The notes under the pieces are model-generated. The model was not told where the DNA came from. It saw only the letters and a list, made by a program, of their open reading frames with translations, and did not search any database. Below, piece after piece: positions 1-8,803 of a stretch of 64,000 nt of DNA. Position numbers and translations under genes: made by a program. Within the stretch, counting starts at the first letter, position 1, and each line of letters begins with the position of its first letter. Source of the DNA: Alteromonas sp. C1M14 (GTDB taxonomy: Bacteria; Pseudomonadota; Gammaproteobacteria; Enterobacterales; Alteromonadaceae); contig NZ_JAHKQF010000018.1 in assembly GCF_018860965.1 (NCBI RefSeq), forward strand, positions 62,001 through 126,000. The letters are read 5' to 3'.

Positions 1-1031
1 TTGGCTAAGCGAGTATCGCCTTCGCTGTCATACGTAAAGTACAGCCCGCTGGGTTGCCAAGTTAGTTGACCCATGCTGCGATCAAGCTCGGTATCAATTT
101 CGTGTTTGTTGCTGCCGTCTATATCCATTACGTATAAACGTGTCACTTGGTAGGCTTGAATTTTGTCGTCAAAACCTAACCAGGCAATTTGCTTTCCATC
201 TGGGGAAATGGCCGGCGTGTGATCAGGCCCTTTGCGTTGAGTTAGGGCCTTAATATCACCGCTATCTAGATTAACCTGATAAATTTCTGAATTACGAAAG
301 TCGTGTTCAAAGTCGGCATGCCGATTAGCGGAAAAGATGAGGTTTTTGCCGTCGGGTGTCCACTGAGGTGTGCCCTTATGATGGAAATTGCCCGATGTGA
401 TTTGGCGGGGCGTTCCCCCTTCTGCCGGTATAACAAACAGATGATAAAAGCCGGTTTCCATATAACCGCGACCATCTTGTTCGTATTTAAGGCGGGTGGT
501 GATGCGAGGCGCATCGGCCCACTTAGCCCCTTTGGGTTTAGCTGGCATACTTACCATGACGGGTGGTTTTTCTGGTACTAGCATGGAAAAGGCGATGGCT
601 TTGCCATCAGGAGACCAGCTTAGGCCTGAAGGGGAGCGTTCCAATTCTGTTAATCGCGCGGTTTTGCCTGTTTCTACCCAATAAACGTAAATTTCGCTAC
701 CGTGTAGTCCTTTGCTGGTATAAGCAAGGCGTTTCCCATCAGGCGACCAAACTGCCGCGCCTTCGCCGGTATCGCGCTCGGTGAGTTTGGAAAGATCACT
801 GCCGTCTGAAGACACCATCCATAATCTAGATTGACGGGAGTCTGTCATCACATCCATATACCCGCGATTAAACACCACGGTTTTGCCATCGGGAGATATG
901 GCTGGGTTTGCCGCCCATTCTAAATTGAATACATCGCTATCTTGAAAAGCGGGCTTAGTTTGTGCCGAGGTTACGGTGGAAACGAGAAGCCCCACTAAGC
1001 ACAGCATGCCGGTGCCGAAGCATTTTTTCAT
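1..1031 (-). CDS. S9-type peptidase/TolB-like beta-propeller protein, N-terminal part
   Basis: The gene starts with ATG at 1031 and runs leftwards off the window, so only about 343 N-terminal residues are visible. It opens with a signal peptide (MKKCFGTGML..., hydrophobic core, likely cleavage after TSA). It then shows repeated PD40/WD40-like blades, each with the hallmark SPDGK or a close variant (ISPDGKTVVF, WSPDGKRLAY, WSPDGKAIAF, TPDGKNLIF, ISPDGKQIAW). This layout is the non-catalytic propeller of periplasmic prolyl-oligopeptidase (S9) family dipeptidyl/acylaminoacyl peptidases; a TolB-like or amidohydrolase fusion is also possible. The catalytic Ser-Asp-His domain would lie to the left of base 1. 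The preceding leftward gene is a LysR regulator, about 290 bp upstream. Confidence 0.75.
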   Translation of the reverse strand, partial: MKKCFGTGMLCLVGLLVSTVTSAQTKPAFQDSDVFNLEWAANPAISPDGKTVVFNRGYMDVMTDSRQSRLWMVSSDGSDLSKLTERDTGEGAAVWSPDGKRLAYTSKGLHGSEIYVYWVETGKTARLTELERSPSGLSWSPDGKAIAFSMLVPEKPPVMVSMPAKPKGAKWADAPRITTRLKYEQDGRGYMETGFYHLFVIPAEGGTPRQITSGNFHHKGTPQWTPDGKNLIFSANRHADFEHDFRNSEIYQVNLDSGDIKALTQRKGPDHTPAISPDGKQIAWLGFDDKIQAYQVTRLYVMDIDGSNKHEIDTELDRSMGQLTWQPSGLYFTYDSEGDTRLA

Positions 1032-1322
1032 CGCCAGTTCCTTTTTTGTGTGTCTTATTTTGTATTCTGATCTGTTTTATATCGTTATAAGTTTAGTGCT
1101 TAAGGTACATATCAGTGTTTTCTGTCAACGCTTTAATTAACAGCAAACCCTTTTACCTTACATGAATACCGTTTCTTTTTGAGGGCTCTTAACTTGTCTT
1201 TTAACCGTTCACCTCTTGTGCCCTGTGCAAAAAACGCTTGGGGTAGCCATGAACGAGCCTTATACCTTAGAGGGCTGCTGGGGTTTTGCCCGATAATCAG
1301 TTGGCCGCTTTCTAGCACAAAT

Positions 1323-2243
1323 TCACTCAAGGCGAGCCCCTTTTTCGTCTAAATTCTTCAGCACGCTTTGTAATACCAGCTGGGTGCGGTAGTTCATTAA
1401 AGGCGCGGGGTGGGTCACCAAATAAACCGATTCTCCTGCCGGATGGACCGAATCCAGTGCCTGCATCAATTTACCTTGGCGAATATCGTCACTGACTTCC
1501 ACAATGTCGGCCAATGCCAACCCCATGCCTAAACGCGCCGCTTCAATGGCCTGATAAGCATAATCAAAATAGGTGTGCTGAGGGGATTGTCGACCATCCA
1601 GTTTATGGTGCTTAAACCAAGTTATCCATTGCCCAAGGCTGTCATGGAGCAGCGGGTAGGTAAGAAGGTCTGCCACTGACTGTATGGTCTTACCTTTCAA
1701 TAATGCAGGATTACACACCGGCACATAGTATTCGTTATACAGTTTTTTTACCGTTTTATCCGGCTCATTTGGGCAGCCTAAGCATAGCGCAATATCCAGT
1801 TCCGCCGGCAGGGTTTCCTGATGGGGCTCTAGGGTGCGTAATTTAAAGGAGATTTCAGGGTATTGTTGTTGCACATCGGCTAAAACCGGTAACAGCCAGT
1901 TAAGCATGATGGTGCCGGTTGTGCCTATGATCACTTCACCGGCTACTTGTGTAGGATCAAGCAGGTGTAAACCATTATTTAATTCACTAAAGGCCTTTTG
2001 CACCGACGCTAACAAGCGCATGCCCGGTGCGGTTAATTGCAGCTTATTGTTTTTGCGTTCAAACAGTTGGGTGTTTAGTCTGGCTTCCAATTGCTTAATG
2101 TGTCGGCTTAGGGCCGAGTGAGACACAAACATTTCCTGGGCGGCTTTACGCATATGACAGTGCCTGCCCGCGGCTTCAAAGGCCACTAGCGCATTAAGGG
2201 GAATTTGTCGTAAATCTAAATAAGGCGTTTGTTCTGGTTTCAT
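1323..2243 (-). CDS. LysR-family (GcvA-like) transcriptional regulator
   Basis: 306 residues, the normal LysR length. The N-terminal winged helix-turn-helix covers about residues 15-75 (LNALVAFEAAGRH...AAQEMFVSHSALSRHIKQLE...LFER). It is followed by a periplasmic-binding-protein-like effector domain with the GcvA-type start GEVIIGTTGTIMLNWLLP. The gene is divergent from the guanidino-enzyme operon starting at 2355. The 111-bp gap contains a perfect 25-bp palindrome, the expected arrangement for a LysR protein controlling the divergent operon and itself. The effector is probably a substrate or intermediate of that operon (inference). ATG at 2243; no strong Shine-Dalgarno is visible. Confidence 0.9.
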   Translation of the reverse strand: MKPEQTPYLDLRQIPLNALVAFEAAGRHCHMRKAAQEMFVSHSALSRHIKQLEARLNTQLFERKNNKLQLTAPGMRLLASVQKAFSELNNGLHLLDPTQVAGEVIIGTTGTIMLNWLLPVLADVQQQYPEISFKLRTLEPHQETLPAELDIALCLGCPNEPDKTVKKLYNEYYVPVCNPALLKGKTIQSVADLLTYPLLHDSLGQWITWFKHHKLDGRQSPQHTYFDYAYQAIEAARLGMGLALADIVEVSDDIRQGKLMQALDSVHPAGESVYLVTHPAPLMNYRTQLVLQSVLKNLDEKGARLE

Positions 2244-2253
2244 GCTTTTGTGT

Positions 2254-2278
2254 TTATGGTCTAATAATTAGACCATAA
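2254..2278. promoter_or_regulatory. Perfect 25-bp palindrome, candidate LysR operator
   Basis: Arms TTATGGTCTAAT and ATTAGACCATAA are exact 12-bp reverse complements around one central A. The site lies 10 bp upstream of the LysR start and 76 bp upstream of the guanidino-enzyme start. It contains T-N11-A spacings typical of LysR recognition sites. The position between divergent regulator and target strongly suggests autoregulation plus activation of the rightward operon. Confidence 0.75.
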
Positions 2279-2354
2279 TGGTAATTAAACGATGCTTGTG
2301 TATTTGATTTGTCACCATAAACTGGTTTTATCGAAACATAAAGAGTAAATCGAA

Positions 2355-3263
2355 ATGAGCAAATCGTTTTATCGTCGTAACCCTTTGGGGAACACGGGCC
2401 GTTTAGAGCACTGGAGCATGGACTCTGAGTACGGAGAACTGCAAGAAGTACTCATTGGCCCTATGGATCATTACAACTGGAAAGACGGTAATGCCATGTC
2501 CCGCCGCTCTGTGCGTCTGGGTAGACAGTTTGATAAAGCGGTGGCCGCCAAGCAATACCAAGAAATGCTAGATGTGTATCATCATTGCGGCGTGAAAACC
2601 CATATTTTAACGCCTGATGAGCATTTGCCGTATCAGATTTATGCCAGAGACTCTTCGGTACTAACACCTTGGGGGCCAATCATTACCCAAATGTACAGCC
2701 CATGGCGTCGTGGCGAATGGGTGAGTGTCAGTAAATTTTACGAGCAAGCAAATATTCCAATTTTTGATGCAGTTACTGCCGGTTCTTTTGAAGGCGGTGA
2801 TTTTATGGTGTTAGAGCCCGGTGTTATTTTATGTGGGTATACCGGTGAGCGTACCAGCGAAGCAGGCCTTAATCAGGTGAAAGGTTGGGTAGAAAAAGAA
2901 GGTTGGGAATTTAAATCTTATCAGTTTGACCCTTACTTTCTGCATCTTGATGTGAAGTTTGCCATGCTTACAGAAAAACTCGCGGCCGTGTGTACGCAGG
3001 CTGTAGAAGATGAACTGCTAGACTGGCTAAAAGCCCGTAACATTGAAATTATCGACATTTCTTATCGTTCGGTGCTTGAACTTGGGGTCAATGTGGTGGC
3101 ACTAGGAAAAGACAGAGTGCTTATTCCTGAAGCCAGCAAAGAGCTAGTGGAAAAAGCCAAAGCCCATGGCCTTGAAGTTTTCTCACCGGATATTTCCATG
3201 TTTACTTCCGGTGGCGGCGGCGTACATTGTATGTGCCAGCCACTTAGCCGCGCAGATGCATAG
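2355..3263 (+). CDS. Guanidino-group modifying enzyme (arginine deiminase/DDAH/amidinotransferase superfamily)
   Basis: 302 residues, no signal peptide, so cytoplasmic. Superfamily active-site elements are visible: RDSS near residue 98, E146-G-G-D149, H197 in FLHLD, and the nucleophilic cysteine C292 in GGGGVHCMCQPL, which resembles the C-terminal GGGPRCM motif of arginine deiminases. Such enzymes cleave a guanidinium carbon through a covalent thiouronium, giving a ureido product plus ammonia or an amine, or transfer the amidino group. The AruH-like transaminase in the same operon and the AruI-like decarboxylase nearby suggest a substrate such as 4-guanidinobutyrate, arginine or a methylarginine; the downstream carbamoylase fits a ureido product. 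Substrate assignment is inference. It is longer than bacterial DDAH (about 254) and shorter than arginine deiminase (about 410). Confidence 0.8.
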   Translation: MSKSFYRRNPLGNTGRLEHWSMDSEYGELQEVLIGPMDHYNWKDGNAMSRRSVRLGRQFDKAVAAKQYQEMLDVYHHCGVKTHILTPDEHLPYQIYARDSSVLTPWGPIITQMYSPWRRGEWVSVSKFYEQANIPIFDAVTAGSFEGGDFMVLEPGVILCGYTGERTSEAGLNQVKGWVEKEGWEFKSYQFDPYFLHLDVKFAMLTEKLAAVCTQAVEDELLDWLKARNIEIIDISYRSVLELGVNVVALGKDRVLIPEASKELVEKAKAHGLEVFSPDISMFTSGGGGVHCMCQPLSRADA

Positions 3264-3273
3264 GAGCAAGACA

Positions 3274-4503
3274 ATGGCGTTACAAATAAACGGTGAACGC
3301 CTATGGGCGAGCCTTATGGAAATGGCGAAAATTGGCGGCACCGACAAAGGGGGCTGTAATCGTCAGGCTTTAACCGACAAAGACAAAGCAGGCCGAGAGC
3401 TATTTATTTCTTGGTGCAAAGACATTGGCTGTACTTTGCGTGTAGATCAAATGGGCAATTTGTTTTTGCGTAAAGCCGGTACCAATAACGCTTTGCCACC
3501 GGTGATCACCGGTAGCCATTTAGATACTCAGCCCACCGGCGGTAAATTCGATGGCGTGTATGGTGTGCTGGCTGGTTTAGAAGTCCTGCGTACCTTGCAT
3601 GAAAACGCCGTTGAAACTTTACACCCTTTAGAAGTGGTAGTGTGGACCAACGAGGAAGGAGCGCGGTTCTCACCGGCTATGATCGGTTCGGGGGTATGGT
3701 GCGGTGAATTTAGTTTAGATTACGGATTAAGCCGTACCGACAAAGCGGGTATCAGTATTGGCGATGAACTTGCCCGTCACGGGTATCTTGGCGATGCCCC
3801 TTGTGCACCTTTTCAAATTAAAGCGGCAATAGAGCTGCATATCGAGCAAGGCCCCATATTAGAAGCGGTGGAAAAACCCATTGGTGTGGTAAAAGGTGTG
3901 CAGGGCATGCGTTGGTACGATCTTGTGCTAACCGGTCAGCCAGTTCATGCTGGGCCTACGCCCATGGATCAGCGCCAAGACCCCATGAAAGCGGTGTCAC
4001 AAATCATTAGCGCTTTATTTGCTTTAGCTGACGACACCGGTCCATTAGCTCGGGCAACCTTTGGCGATATCAATGCCAGCCCAGGCTCTCGCAATACGGT
4101 ACCAGAAACCGTGACATTAACGGTGGACTTACGCCATCCTGATCAACATACCCTCGATGACATGGACGCTGAATTTCGCCGTATTGCCAGCACCATTAGC
4201 CGTGCTTGTGGGGTAGAACACACAATTGTTGATGAATGGAATTCGCCGGCGGTCGCTTTTGATGAACACTGTATTAATGCGGTGCGTGCATCAGCTCAGC
4301 AAGCCGAACTGGATTATGAAGAAATGTTCTCGGGTGCAGGTCACGATTCTGTGTATGTTTCAAAAGTTGCCCCCACATCCATGATCTTCATTCCCTGTGA
4401 AAAAGGGATCAGTCATAACGAGGCCGAAAACGCCACACCGGAAGATATTACATCAGGGTGTCAGGTATTGTTAGGTACTATGGTTAAACTGGCAAATGCC
4501 TAA
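3274..4503 (+). CDS. M20 hydantoinase/carbamoylase-family amidohydrolase
   Basis: 409 residues from the ATG at 3274, chosen because AGGAG lies 7 bp upstream and this start follows the previous stop by 10 bp; a longer in-frame reading from 3166 would overlap the upstream gene. Dinuclear metal motifs are present: H82-x-D84 in GSHLDTQPTGG, D93 in KFDGVYG, E127-E128 in TNEEGARF, a later ELHIEQGP and a C-terminal GISHNEAEN. This is the family of N-carbamoyl-amino-acid hydrolases, beta-ureidopropionase and allantoate amidohydrolase, which release CO2 and ammonia from ureido compounds. It could hydrolyse the ureido product of the neighbouring guanidino enzyme, for example 4-ureidobutyrate to GABA (inference). 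Confidence 0.87.
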   Translation: MALQINGERLWASLMEMAKIGGTDKGGCNRQALTDKDKAGRELFISWCKDIGCTLRVDQMGNLFLRKAGTNNALPPVITGSHLDTQPTGGKFDGVYGVLAGLEVLRTLHENAVETLHPLEVVVWTNEEGARFSPAMIGSGVWCGEFSLDYGLSRTDKAGISIGDELARHGYLGDAPCAPFQIKAAIELHIEQGPILEAVEKPIGVVKGVQGMRWYDLVLTGQPVHAGPTPMDQRQDPMKAVSQIISALFALADDTGPLARATFGDINASPGSRNTVPETVTLTVDLRHPDQHTLDDMDAEFRRIASTISRACGVEHTIVDEWNSPAVAFDEHCINAVRASAQQAELDYEEMFSGAGHDSVYVSKVAPTSMIFIPCEKGISHNEAENATPEDITSGCQVLLGTMVKLANA

Positions 4504-4518
4504 AAACGGAATCAGCGG

Positions 4519-5940
4519 ATGAAAAATTATACAAAGCTTTATATCGGCGGTGAATGGCTAGCCAGCACTGGCAGTGAGACCTTAGATGTGGTGAATCCAG
4601 CCAATGGCGAGGTAATAGCCAAAGTGCCAGCAGCCACTACCGATGATGTGGATAAAGCCATTACGGCGGCGAAAAAGGCGTTTGCAGATTTTAGTGCAAC
4701 CTCGTCCGCCCAACGTGCTGCTTTAATTCATCAAATTGCCGATGTTATGGAAGCGCGCAAAGATGAACTTATTCACGGCATCATTAGCTCCATGGGATGT
4801 CCGCTAGCTTTTGCTGACGATATTCAGGTACAAGGAGCCATCGATTCCTTCCGCAGTTTTGCTGATTTAGCATGTGAAGTCGACAAACAAGAGCAGCACG
4901 AAAGCTTTGTTACCGTACACGAGCCCATAGGGGTTTGCGTGCTCATCAACCCTTGGAATTATCCCTTGTCCCAGTTAGTTGGAAAGCTAGGGCCGGCGCT
5001 GGCTGCCGGTTGTACTGTGGTGATCAAGCCTGCTGAGCAAACGCCTCTACAAGACTTAATTTTAGCCGATATTATTAATCAGTGTGGTGTCCCTGCTGGC
5101 GTGGTAAACGTACTAACCGGGGTTGGACGAGATATTGGTGAAGCCCTGTGTAGTCACTCCGATGTCGACATGGTGTCGTTTACTGGGTCGACACAGGCCG
5201 GTATTAAGGTGGCTCAGGCAGCGGCCCCCAGTGTTAAACGGGTTTGCCAAGAGCTTGGCGGCAAGTCGCCTTATATCATTGCGCCCGGCGCTGATCTCAA
5301 CGCTGCCGTTAAGTACGGCGTAGAAGACATAATGATAAATTCAGGCCAAACATGTAGCGCGCTAACTCGTATGCTTGTTCCCCGTGATGTCCTTGCTGAA
5401 GTCGAGCATATTGCCCTAAATCTTGTTTCCGCTTGGGCCCCTGGCGACCCTCTTCACCCAGATACACTTATGGGCCCTCTTAGCTCTAAATTGCAGCAAC
5501 AGCGGGTTCATGGGTACATTGATGCGGGTATTAACGAAGGTGCCACACTGCTTTGCGGGGGGAAAGAATTACCGGAACACCTTAAAAATGGCGCTTACGT
5601 GATGCCCACCATTTTTTCTAACGTCACGCCGGATATGACCATTGCCCGAGAAGAAATTTTTGGTCCCGTACTGTGTATTATTCCTTATGCCAGTCTTGAT
5701 GAAGCCATCCATATTGCCAACGATACGGTATATGGTCTGTCGTCAGCGGTCTTTGCAGAAGATAAAGACCAAGCTTTAGACATTGCGGCCCAGTTAAAGG
5801 CGGGTCAGTGCCTTATTCAAGGCGCCTATTTTAATACCGACGCTCCCTTTGGCGGCTACAAACAATCTGGAAACGGTCGTGAGTGGGGCATAGAAGGCCT
5901 AAAAGAATATACCGAAACCAAAGCCATTATCTTTCAGTAA
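4519..5940 (+). CDS. NAD(P)-dependent aldehyde dehydrogenase, candidate 4-guanidinobutyraldehyde dehydrogenase
   Basis: 473 residues, full length for the ALDH superfamily. General base E245 lies in QELGGKSP and catalytic C279 in NSGQTCSA; the cofactor fold includes SFTGSTQAG and the C-terminal EEIFGPVL and PFGGYKQSG motifs are intact. It starts 15 bp after the carbamoylase gene, in the same operon. Between an AruH-like transaminase and an AruI-like decarboxylase, the expected role is oxidation of the decarboxylated aldehyde (4-guanidinobutanal) to the acid, as KauB does in Pseudomonas. The exact substrate is inferred from context only; the GabD-like enzyme at 10122-11576 is a separate ALDH. 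Confidence 0.88.
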   Translation: MKNYTKLYIGGEWLASTGSETLDVVNPANGEVIAKVPAATTDDVDKAITAAKKAFADFSATSSAQRAALIHQIADVMEARKDELIHGIISSMGCPLAFADDIQVQGAIDSFRSFADLACEVDKQEQHESFVTVHEPIGVCVLINPWNYPLSQLVGKLGPALAAGCTVVIKPAEQTPLQDLILADIINQCGVPAGVVNVLTGVGRDIGEALCSHSDVDMVSFTGSTQAGIKVAQAAAPSVKRVCQELGGKSPYIIAPGADLNAAVKYGVEDIMINSGQTCSALTRMLVPRDVLAEVEHIALNLVSAWAPGDPLHPDTLMGPLSSKLQQQRVHGYIDAGINEGATLLCGGKELPEHLKNGAYVMPTIFSNVTPDMTIAREEIFGPVLCIIPYASLDEAIHIANDTVYGLSSAVFAEDKDQALDIAAQLKAGQCLIQGAYFNTDAPFGGYKQSGNGREWGIEGLKEYTETKAIIFQ

Positions 5941-6010
5941 CCTTATTGCCGTGAAAGCATGGGGTCTTTCGCGGGCTTGAAGCGTTACGTTTTTGTTAGG
6001 ATAAAAATTT

Positions 6011-7189
6011 ATGCGTTATGCGCCATTAACCCAGGCCATTCAGGGAGAAACTGTGGATGCTTGGGATATTCATTTTAAAGCCACCGCTTTAAAAGAAACA
6101 GATCCGGGTGTCATCATACTAAGTATTGGCGATCCAGACTTTGATACGCCACCCGCGGTGGTGGAAGCGGCGGTGAGTGGTCTTAGGCAAGGTGATACCC
6201 ATTATGTGGAAATTGAGGGGCGTGATCCCTTACGAAGAGAAATCGCTCGACAGCATCAAGTAAAATGCGGCCAACTGGTCAGTAAAGACAACGTGATTTT
6301 ACTGGCTGGGGCACAAAACGCTTTGTTTTCCACGTCGTTGTGTATTTTAGCTCCGGGGGATGAAGCCATTGTGCTGCAACCCATGTATGTTACTTACGAG
6401 GCATGTATTCAGCTTACTGGCGCAAAACTGGTGCCCGTGGCCATGGATAAACACAATAACTTTCGCTTAGATGCCGACGCACTGGCCAATGCCATTACTG
6501 ATAAAACTCGGGCCATATTTTTTGCCACGCCCAATAACCCCAGTGGCGTAATGTTAAATCGTCAAGAATTACAATTTATTGCTGATATCGCCATTAAGCA
6601 TGATTTGTGGGTGGTGTCCGATGAGGTGTACAGCCAAACCGTGTTTGACGGTGAGCATTTAAGTATTGCCGGCTTCGATGGCATGGCAGAGCGCACGGTA
6701 ACCTTAAACAGTTTGTCAAAATCCTATGCCATGACTGGCTGGCGAGCGGGCTGGGCCATTGCTCCTGAAACCCTTACCAAACACATGTCTAATTTGTCCT
6801 TGTGTATGCTGTACGGGCTACCGGGCTTTGTGCAACAGGCAGCTTATGCGGCGTTAACGGATAAATCCGCCGTCGCTGCGTCACAGCACATGCGAGACAC
6901 TTATCAGCGCAGAAGAGATACCTTGGTGGCTTGCTTTAAAAAGCATAAGAATTTGTCTTGTGTGCCTCCAGAAGCGTCCATGTTTTTACTGGTCAACGTT
7001 AGTCAGACAGGGCTAAACGCTCAGCAATTTGCCGAAGCTCTGCTAGAATTTGAGCGTATCGGAGTGTTGCCTGCGACGGCCTTTGGTCAATGCGCCTCCG
7101 ACTACATTCGGATTTCTTATGTGGTGGATGATGAGCAGCTTGCTGATGCTTGTGAGCGCATAGACAGGTTTATGGCACGGTTTGCTTAA
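6011..7189 (+). CDS. aruH: Arginine:pyruvate transaminase-like aminotransferase
   Basis: 392 residues, class I/II fold-type I aminotransferase. PLP lysine K237 lies in NSLSKSYAMTGWRAGW; GDPDFDTP near the N terminus, PNNPSG and SDEVYS are also present. Many remembered stretches match Pseudomonas AruH (LAGAQ.AL, EPMYVTYEA-like, SLCMLYG.P.F.Q), which moves the alpha-amino group of arginine to pyruvate giving 2-ketoarginine and alanine. It is the last gene of the rightward operon, 70 bp after the aldehyde dehydrogenase, and ends at a strong terminator. The partner decarboxylase AruI-like gene is 7 kb away on the other strand. Other basic amino acid donors remain possible. Confidence 0.82.
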   Translation: MRYAPLTQAIQGETVDAWDIHFKATALKETDPGVIILSIGDPDFDTPPAVVEAAVSGLRQGDTHYVEIEGRDPLRREIARQHQVKCGQLVSKDNVILLAGAQNALFSTSLCILAPGDEAIVLQPMYVTYEACIQLTGAKLVPVAMDKHNNFRLDADALANAITDKTRAIFFATPNNPSGVMLNRQELQFIADIAIKHDLWVVSDEVYSQTVFDGEHLSIAGFDGMAERTVTLNSLSKSYAMTGWRAGWAIAPETLTKHMSNLSLCMLYGLPGFVQQAAYAALTDKSAVAASQHMRDTYQRRRDTLVACFKKHKNLSCVPPEASMFLLVNVSQTGLNAQQFAEALLEFERIGVLPATAFGQCASDYIRISYVVDDEQLADACERIDRFMARFA

Positions 7190-7204
7190 ACGCCGTATAA
7201 ATGC

Positions 7205-7242
7205 AAAAAACGGGCTTTGCGTTATAGCAAAGCCCGTTTTTT
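7205..7242. terminator. Bidirectional rho-independent terminator
   Basis: A 16-bp perfect stem, AAAAAACGGGCTTTGC with GCAAAGCCCGTTTTTT, closes a 6-base loop (GTTATA). A/T tracts on both sides let it terminate transcription from both strands. It lies between the convergent aruH-like and ferredoxin genes. Confidence 0.95.
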
Positions 7243-7259
7243 ATTGCGTTTGTTGTATA

Positions 7260-7583
7260 TTACCAGTCGCTTTCTGGTACTTTGACCACCAACCCTTCTA
7301 AGTCGTCAGACAAGGTGATTTGGCAAGATAAACGGCTACCGGGTTGACAATCGTCAATGGCGCTTTCAAGTAGCGCGGTTTCCATTTTATCTGGCGGGGT
7401 AACTTTACCTACCCAAGCGGTATCCACAATACAGTGGCAGGTAGCACAAGAACAACATCCACCACAATCTGCGGTAATTTGTTCAATGCCGTTATCTACG
7501 GCTGTTTGCATTAGGCTGTCGCCGTCGATAGCCGTCACCGTCATTTGGCTATCATCGGGTAGAATAAAGGTTATGTTAGGCAT
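7260..7583 (-). CDS. [2Fe-2S] ferredoxin, adrenodoxin/putidaredoxin type
   Basis: 107 residues. Cluster-binding cysteines are C40, C46, C49 and C87; this C-x5-C-x2-C-x37-C spacing equals that of putidaredoxin. The glycine/cysteine-rich loop reads DCGGCCSCATCHC. It should carry electrons from the FAD reductase encoded immediately upstream (13-bp overlap) to the Rieske oxygenase encoded 4 kb upstream in the same run. It is the last gene before the bidirectional terminator. Confidence 0.92.
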   Translation of the reverse strand: MPNITFILPDDSQMTVTAIDGDSLMQTAVDNGIEQITADCGGCCSCATCHCIVDTAWVGKVTPPDKMETALLESAIDDCQPGSRLSCQITLSDDLEGLVVKVPESDW

Positions 7584-8803
7584 GCTTGTGGTGCTCCTGT
7601 GAATATATCGCTAACAGGTATGTTGGCATCGGCCAACAGGGTCTTGTCTAGTTCAGGTAATTGGGGCAGATACTTGCGTGCCACCATAAAAGATTTGGTT
7701 TGATTAATGGTGTCAACGGCAATCAATTTATTGTGCACAAAATAAAACGCCGCGAGGCTTTTTTCTGATTCTTGGCGCACAACCACATCGGTATAACCGG
7801 CAGATAAACCGGCAATTTGCAGCTTTGCATCGTATTGATCAGACCAAAACCAGGGAAACGCGTTATAAGGTGCAGGTTTATTGCATAGAGTTAACGCCAC
7901 GGTCTTGGCTTGATCCGTTGCGTTTTGCACCGACTCAATACGTAGTTTTTTGTGGTATACGGGGTGGGCAAAATTCACGCAATCGCCAATGGCATAAATA
8001 TGCGGGTCGTTGGTCTGCATAAACCCATTTACATCTATACCGTTACTCACATTTAATCCGCAGCCGCTCGCCAATGAATGCGCTGGTTGTACACCAATGC
8101 CGGCTACTACCATATCAGCCTCATAGTGTTTACCGTTATCGGCAATGACCGATGTAACCTGTGTGTCGCCGGTGATTTCCACTGCCATGGTATTGGTGAC
8201 AATGGTTACGCCATTTTGCTGGTGTAATGCGGTGATAAAATCGCTGATCCCAGGGCTGGTTAAATGTTGTAAAGGACGCTGGCTATTTATTAGCACGGTC
8301 ACTTCTTTACCCATTTTTCGCAACGAGGCCGCCGCTTCTAAGCCAATATAGCCGCCGCCAATAACCACGACCTTTTTTACCTTAGGCAGGGCCTGTTTTA
8401 TCCCAGTGGCATCTTGATGGTCGCGTAAATAATACACCCCTTTAAGATCGGCCCCAGCAATACTTAGGCGGCGTACCGAGGCACCGGTGGCTAAAATAAG
8501 ATCGTCATAAGCAAGACACTGACCATTCGCTAATTCCACAGTTTGAGACTGACGGTTTATGCCAACTACGTTGGTATCTAGCATCAAATTGATGTTTTTT
8601 TGTTGATAAAATGCTTCAGGTCGCAGCCATAAACGTTGCTCGGGTAAGGTGTCCTGCAAAAACGCTTTAGATAACGGCGGGCGCTGATAGGGCAGCACTT
8701 TTTCAGCGCTAATGAGGGTGATTTCACCGTCATAGCCTTGGGCGCGCAAATTAACTGCTGCTTGCACCCCAGCATGGCTAGCACCTACGATCACACAATG
8801 CAT
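7571..8803 (-). CDS. FAD-dependent ferredoxin reductase (putidaredoxin reductase/BphA4 family)
   Basis: 410 residues. Two dinucleotide-binding motifs are visible: VGASHAGVQAA near the N terminus for FAD, and VVIGGGYIGLEAAASL near residue 145 for NADH. IYAIGDC near residue 270 binds the FAD ribityl chain. This family transfers electrons from NAD(P)H to a [2Fe-2S] ferredoxin. The ferredoxin gene overlaps its 3' end by 13 bp, and its start overlaps the gabT stop by 1 bp, so translational coupling is likely. With the Rieske protein it forms a complete three-component oxygenase. Confidence 0.92.
   Translation of the reverse strand: MHCVIVGASHAGVQAAVNLRAQGYDGEITLISAEKVLPYQRPPLSKAFLQDTLPEQRLWLRPEAFYQQKNINLMLDTNVVGINRQSQTVELANGQCLAYDDLILATGASVRRLSIAGADLKGVYYLRDHQDATGIKQALPKVKKVVVIGGGYIGLEAAASLRKMGKEVTVLINSQRPLQHLTSPGISDFITALHQQNGVTIVTNTMAVEITGDTQVTSVIADNGKHYEADMVVAGIGVQPAHSLASGCGLNVSNGIDVNGFMQTNDPHIYAIGDCVNFAHPVYHKKLRIESVQNATDQAKTVALTLCNKPAPYNAFPWFWSDQYDAKLQIAGLSAGYTDVVVRQESEKSLAAFYFVHNKLIAVDTINQTKSFMVARKYLPQLPELDKTLLADANIPVSDIFTGAPQACLT

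Noticed and set aside
1133-1330. 65-residue leftward frame after the LysR gene
   Set aside because: It needs a TTG start overlapping the LysR stop, has no recognisable domain, and its Lys/Arg-rich content looks like read-through of non-coding sequence. A real small protein is not excluded.
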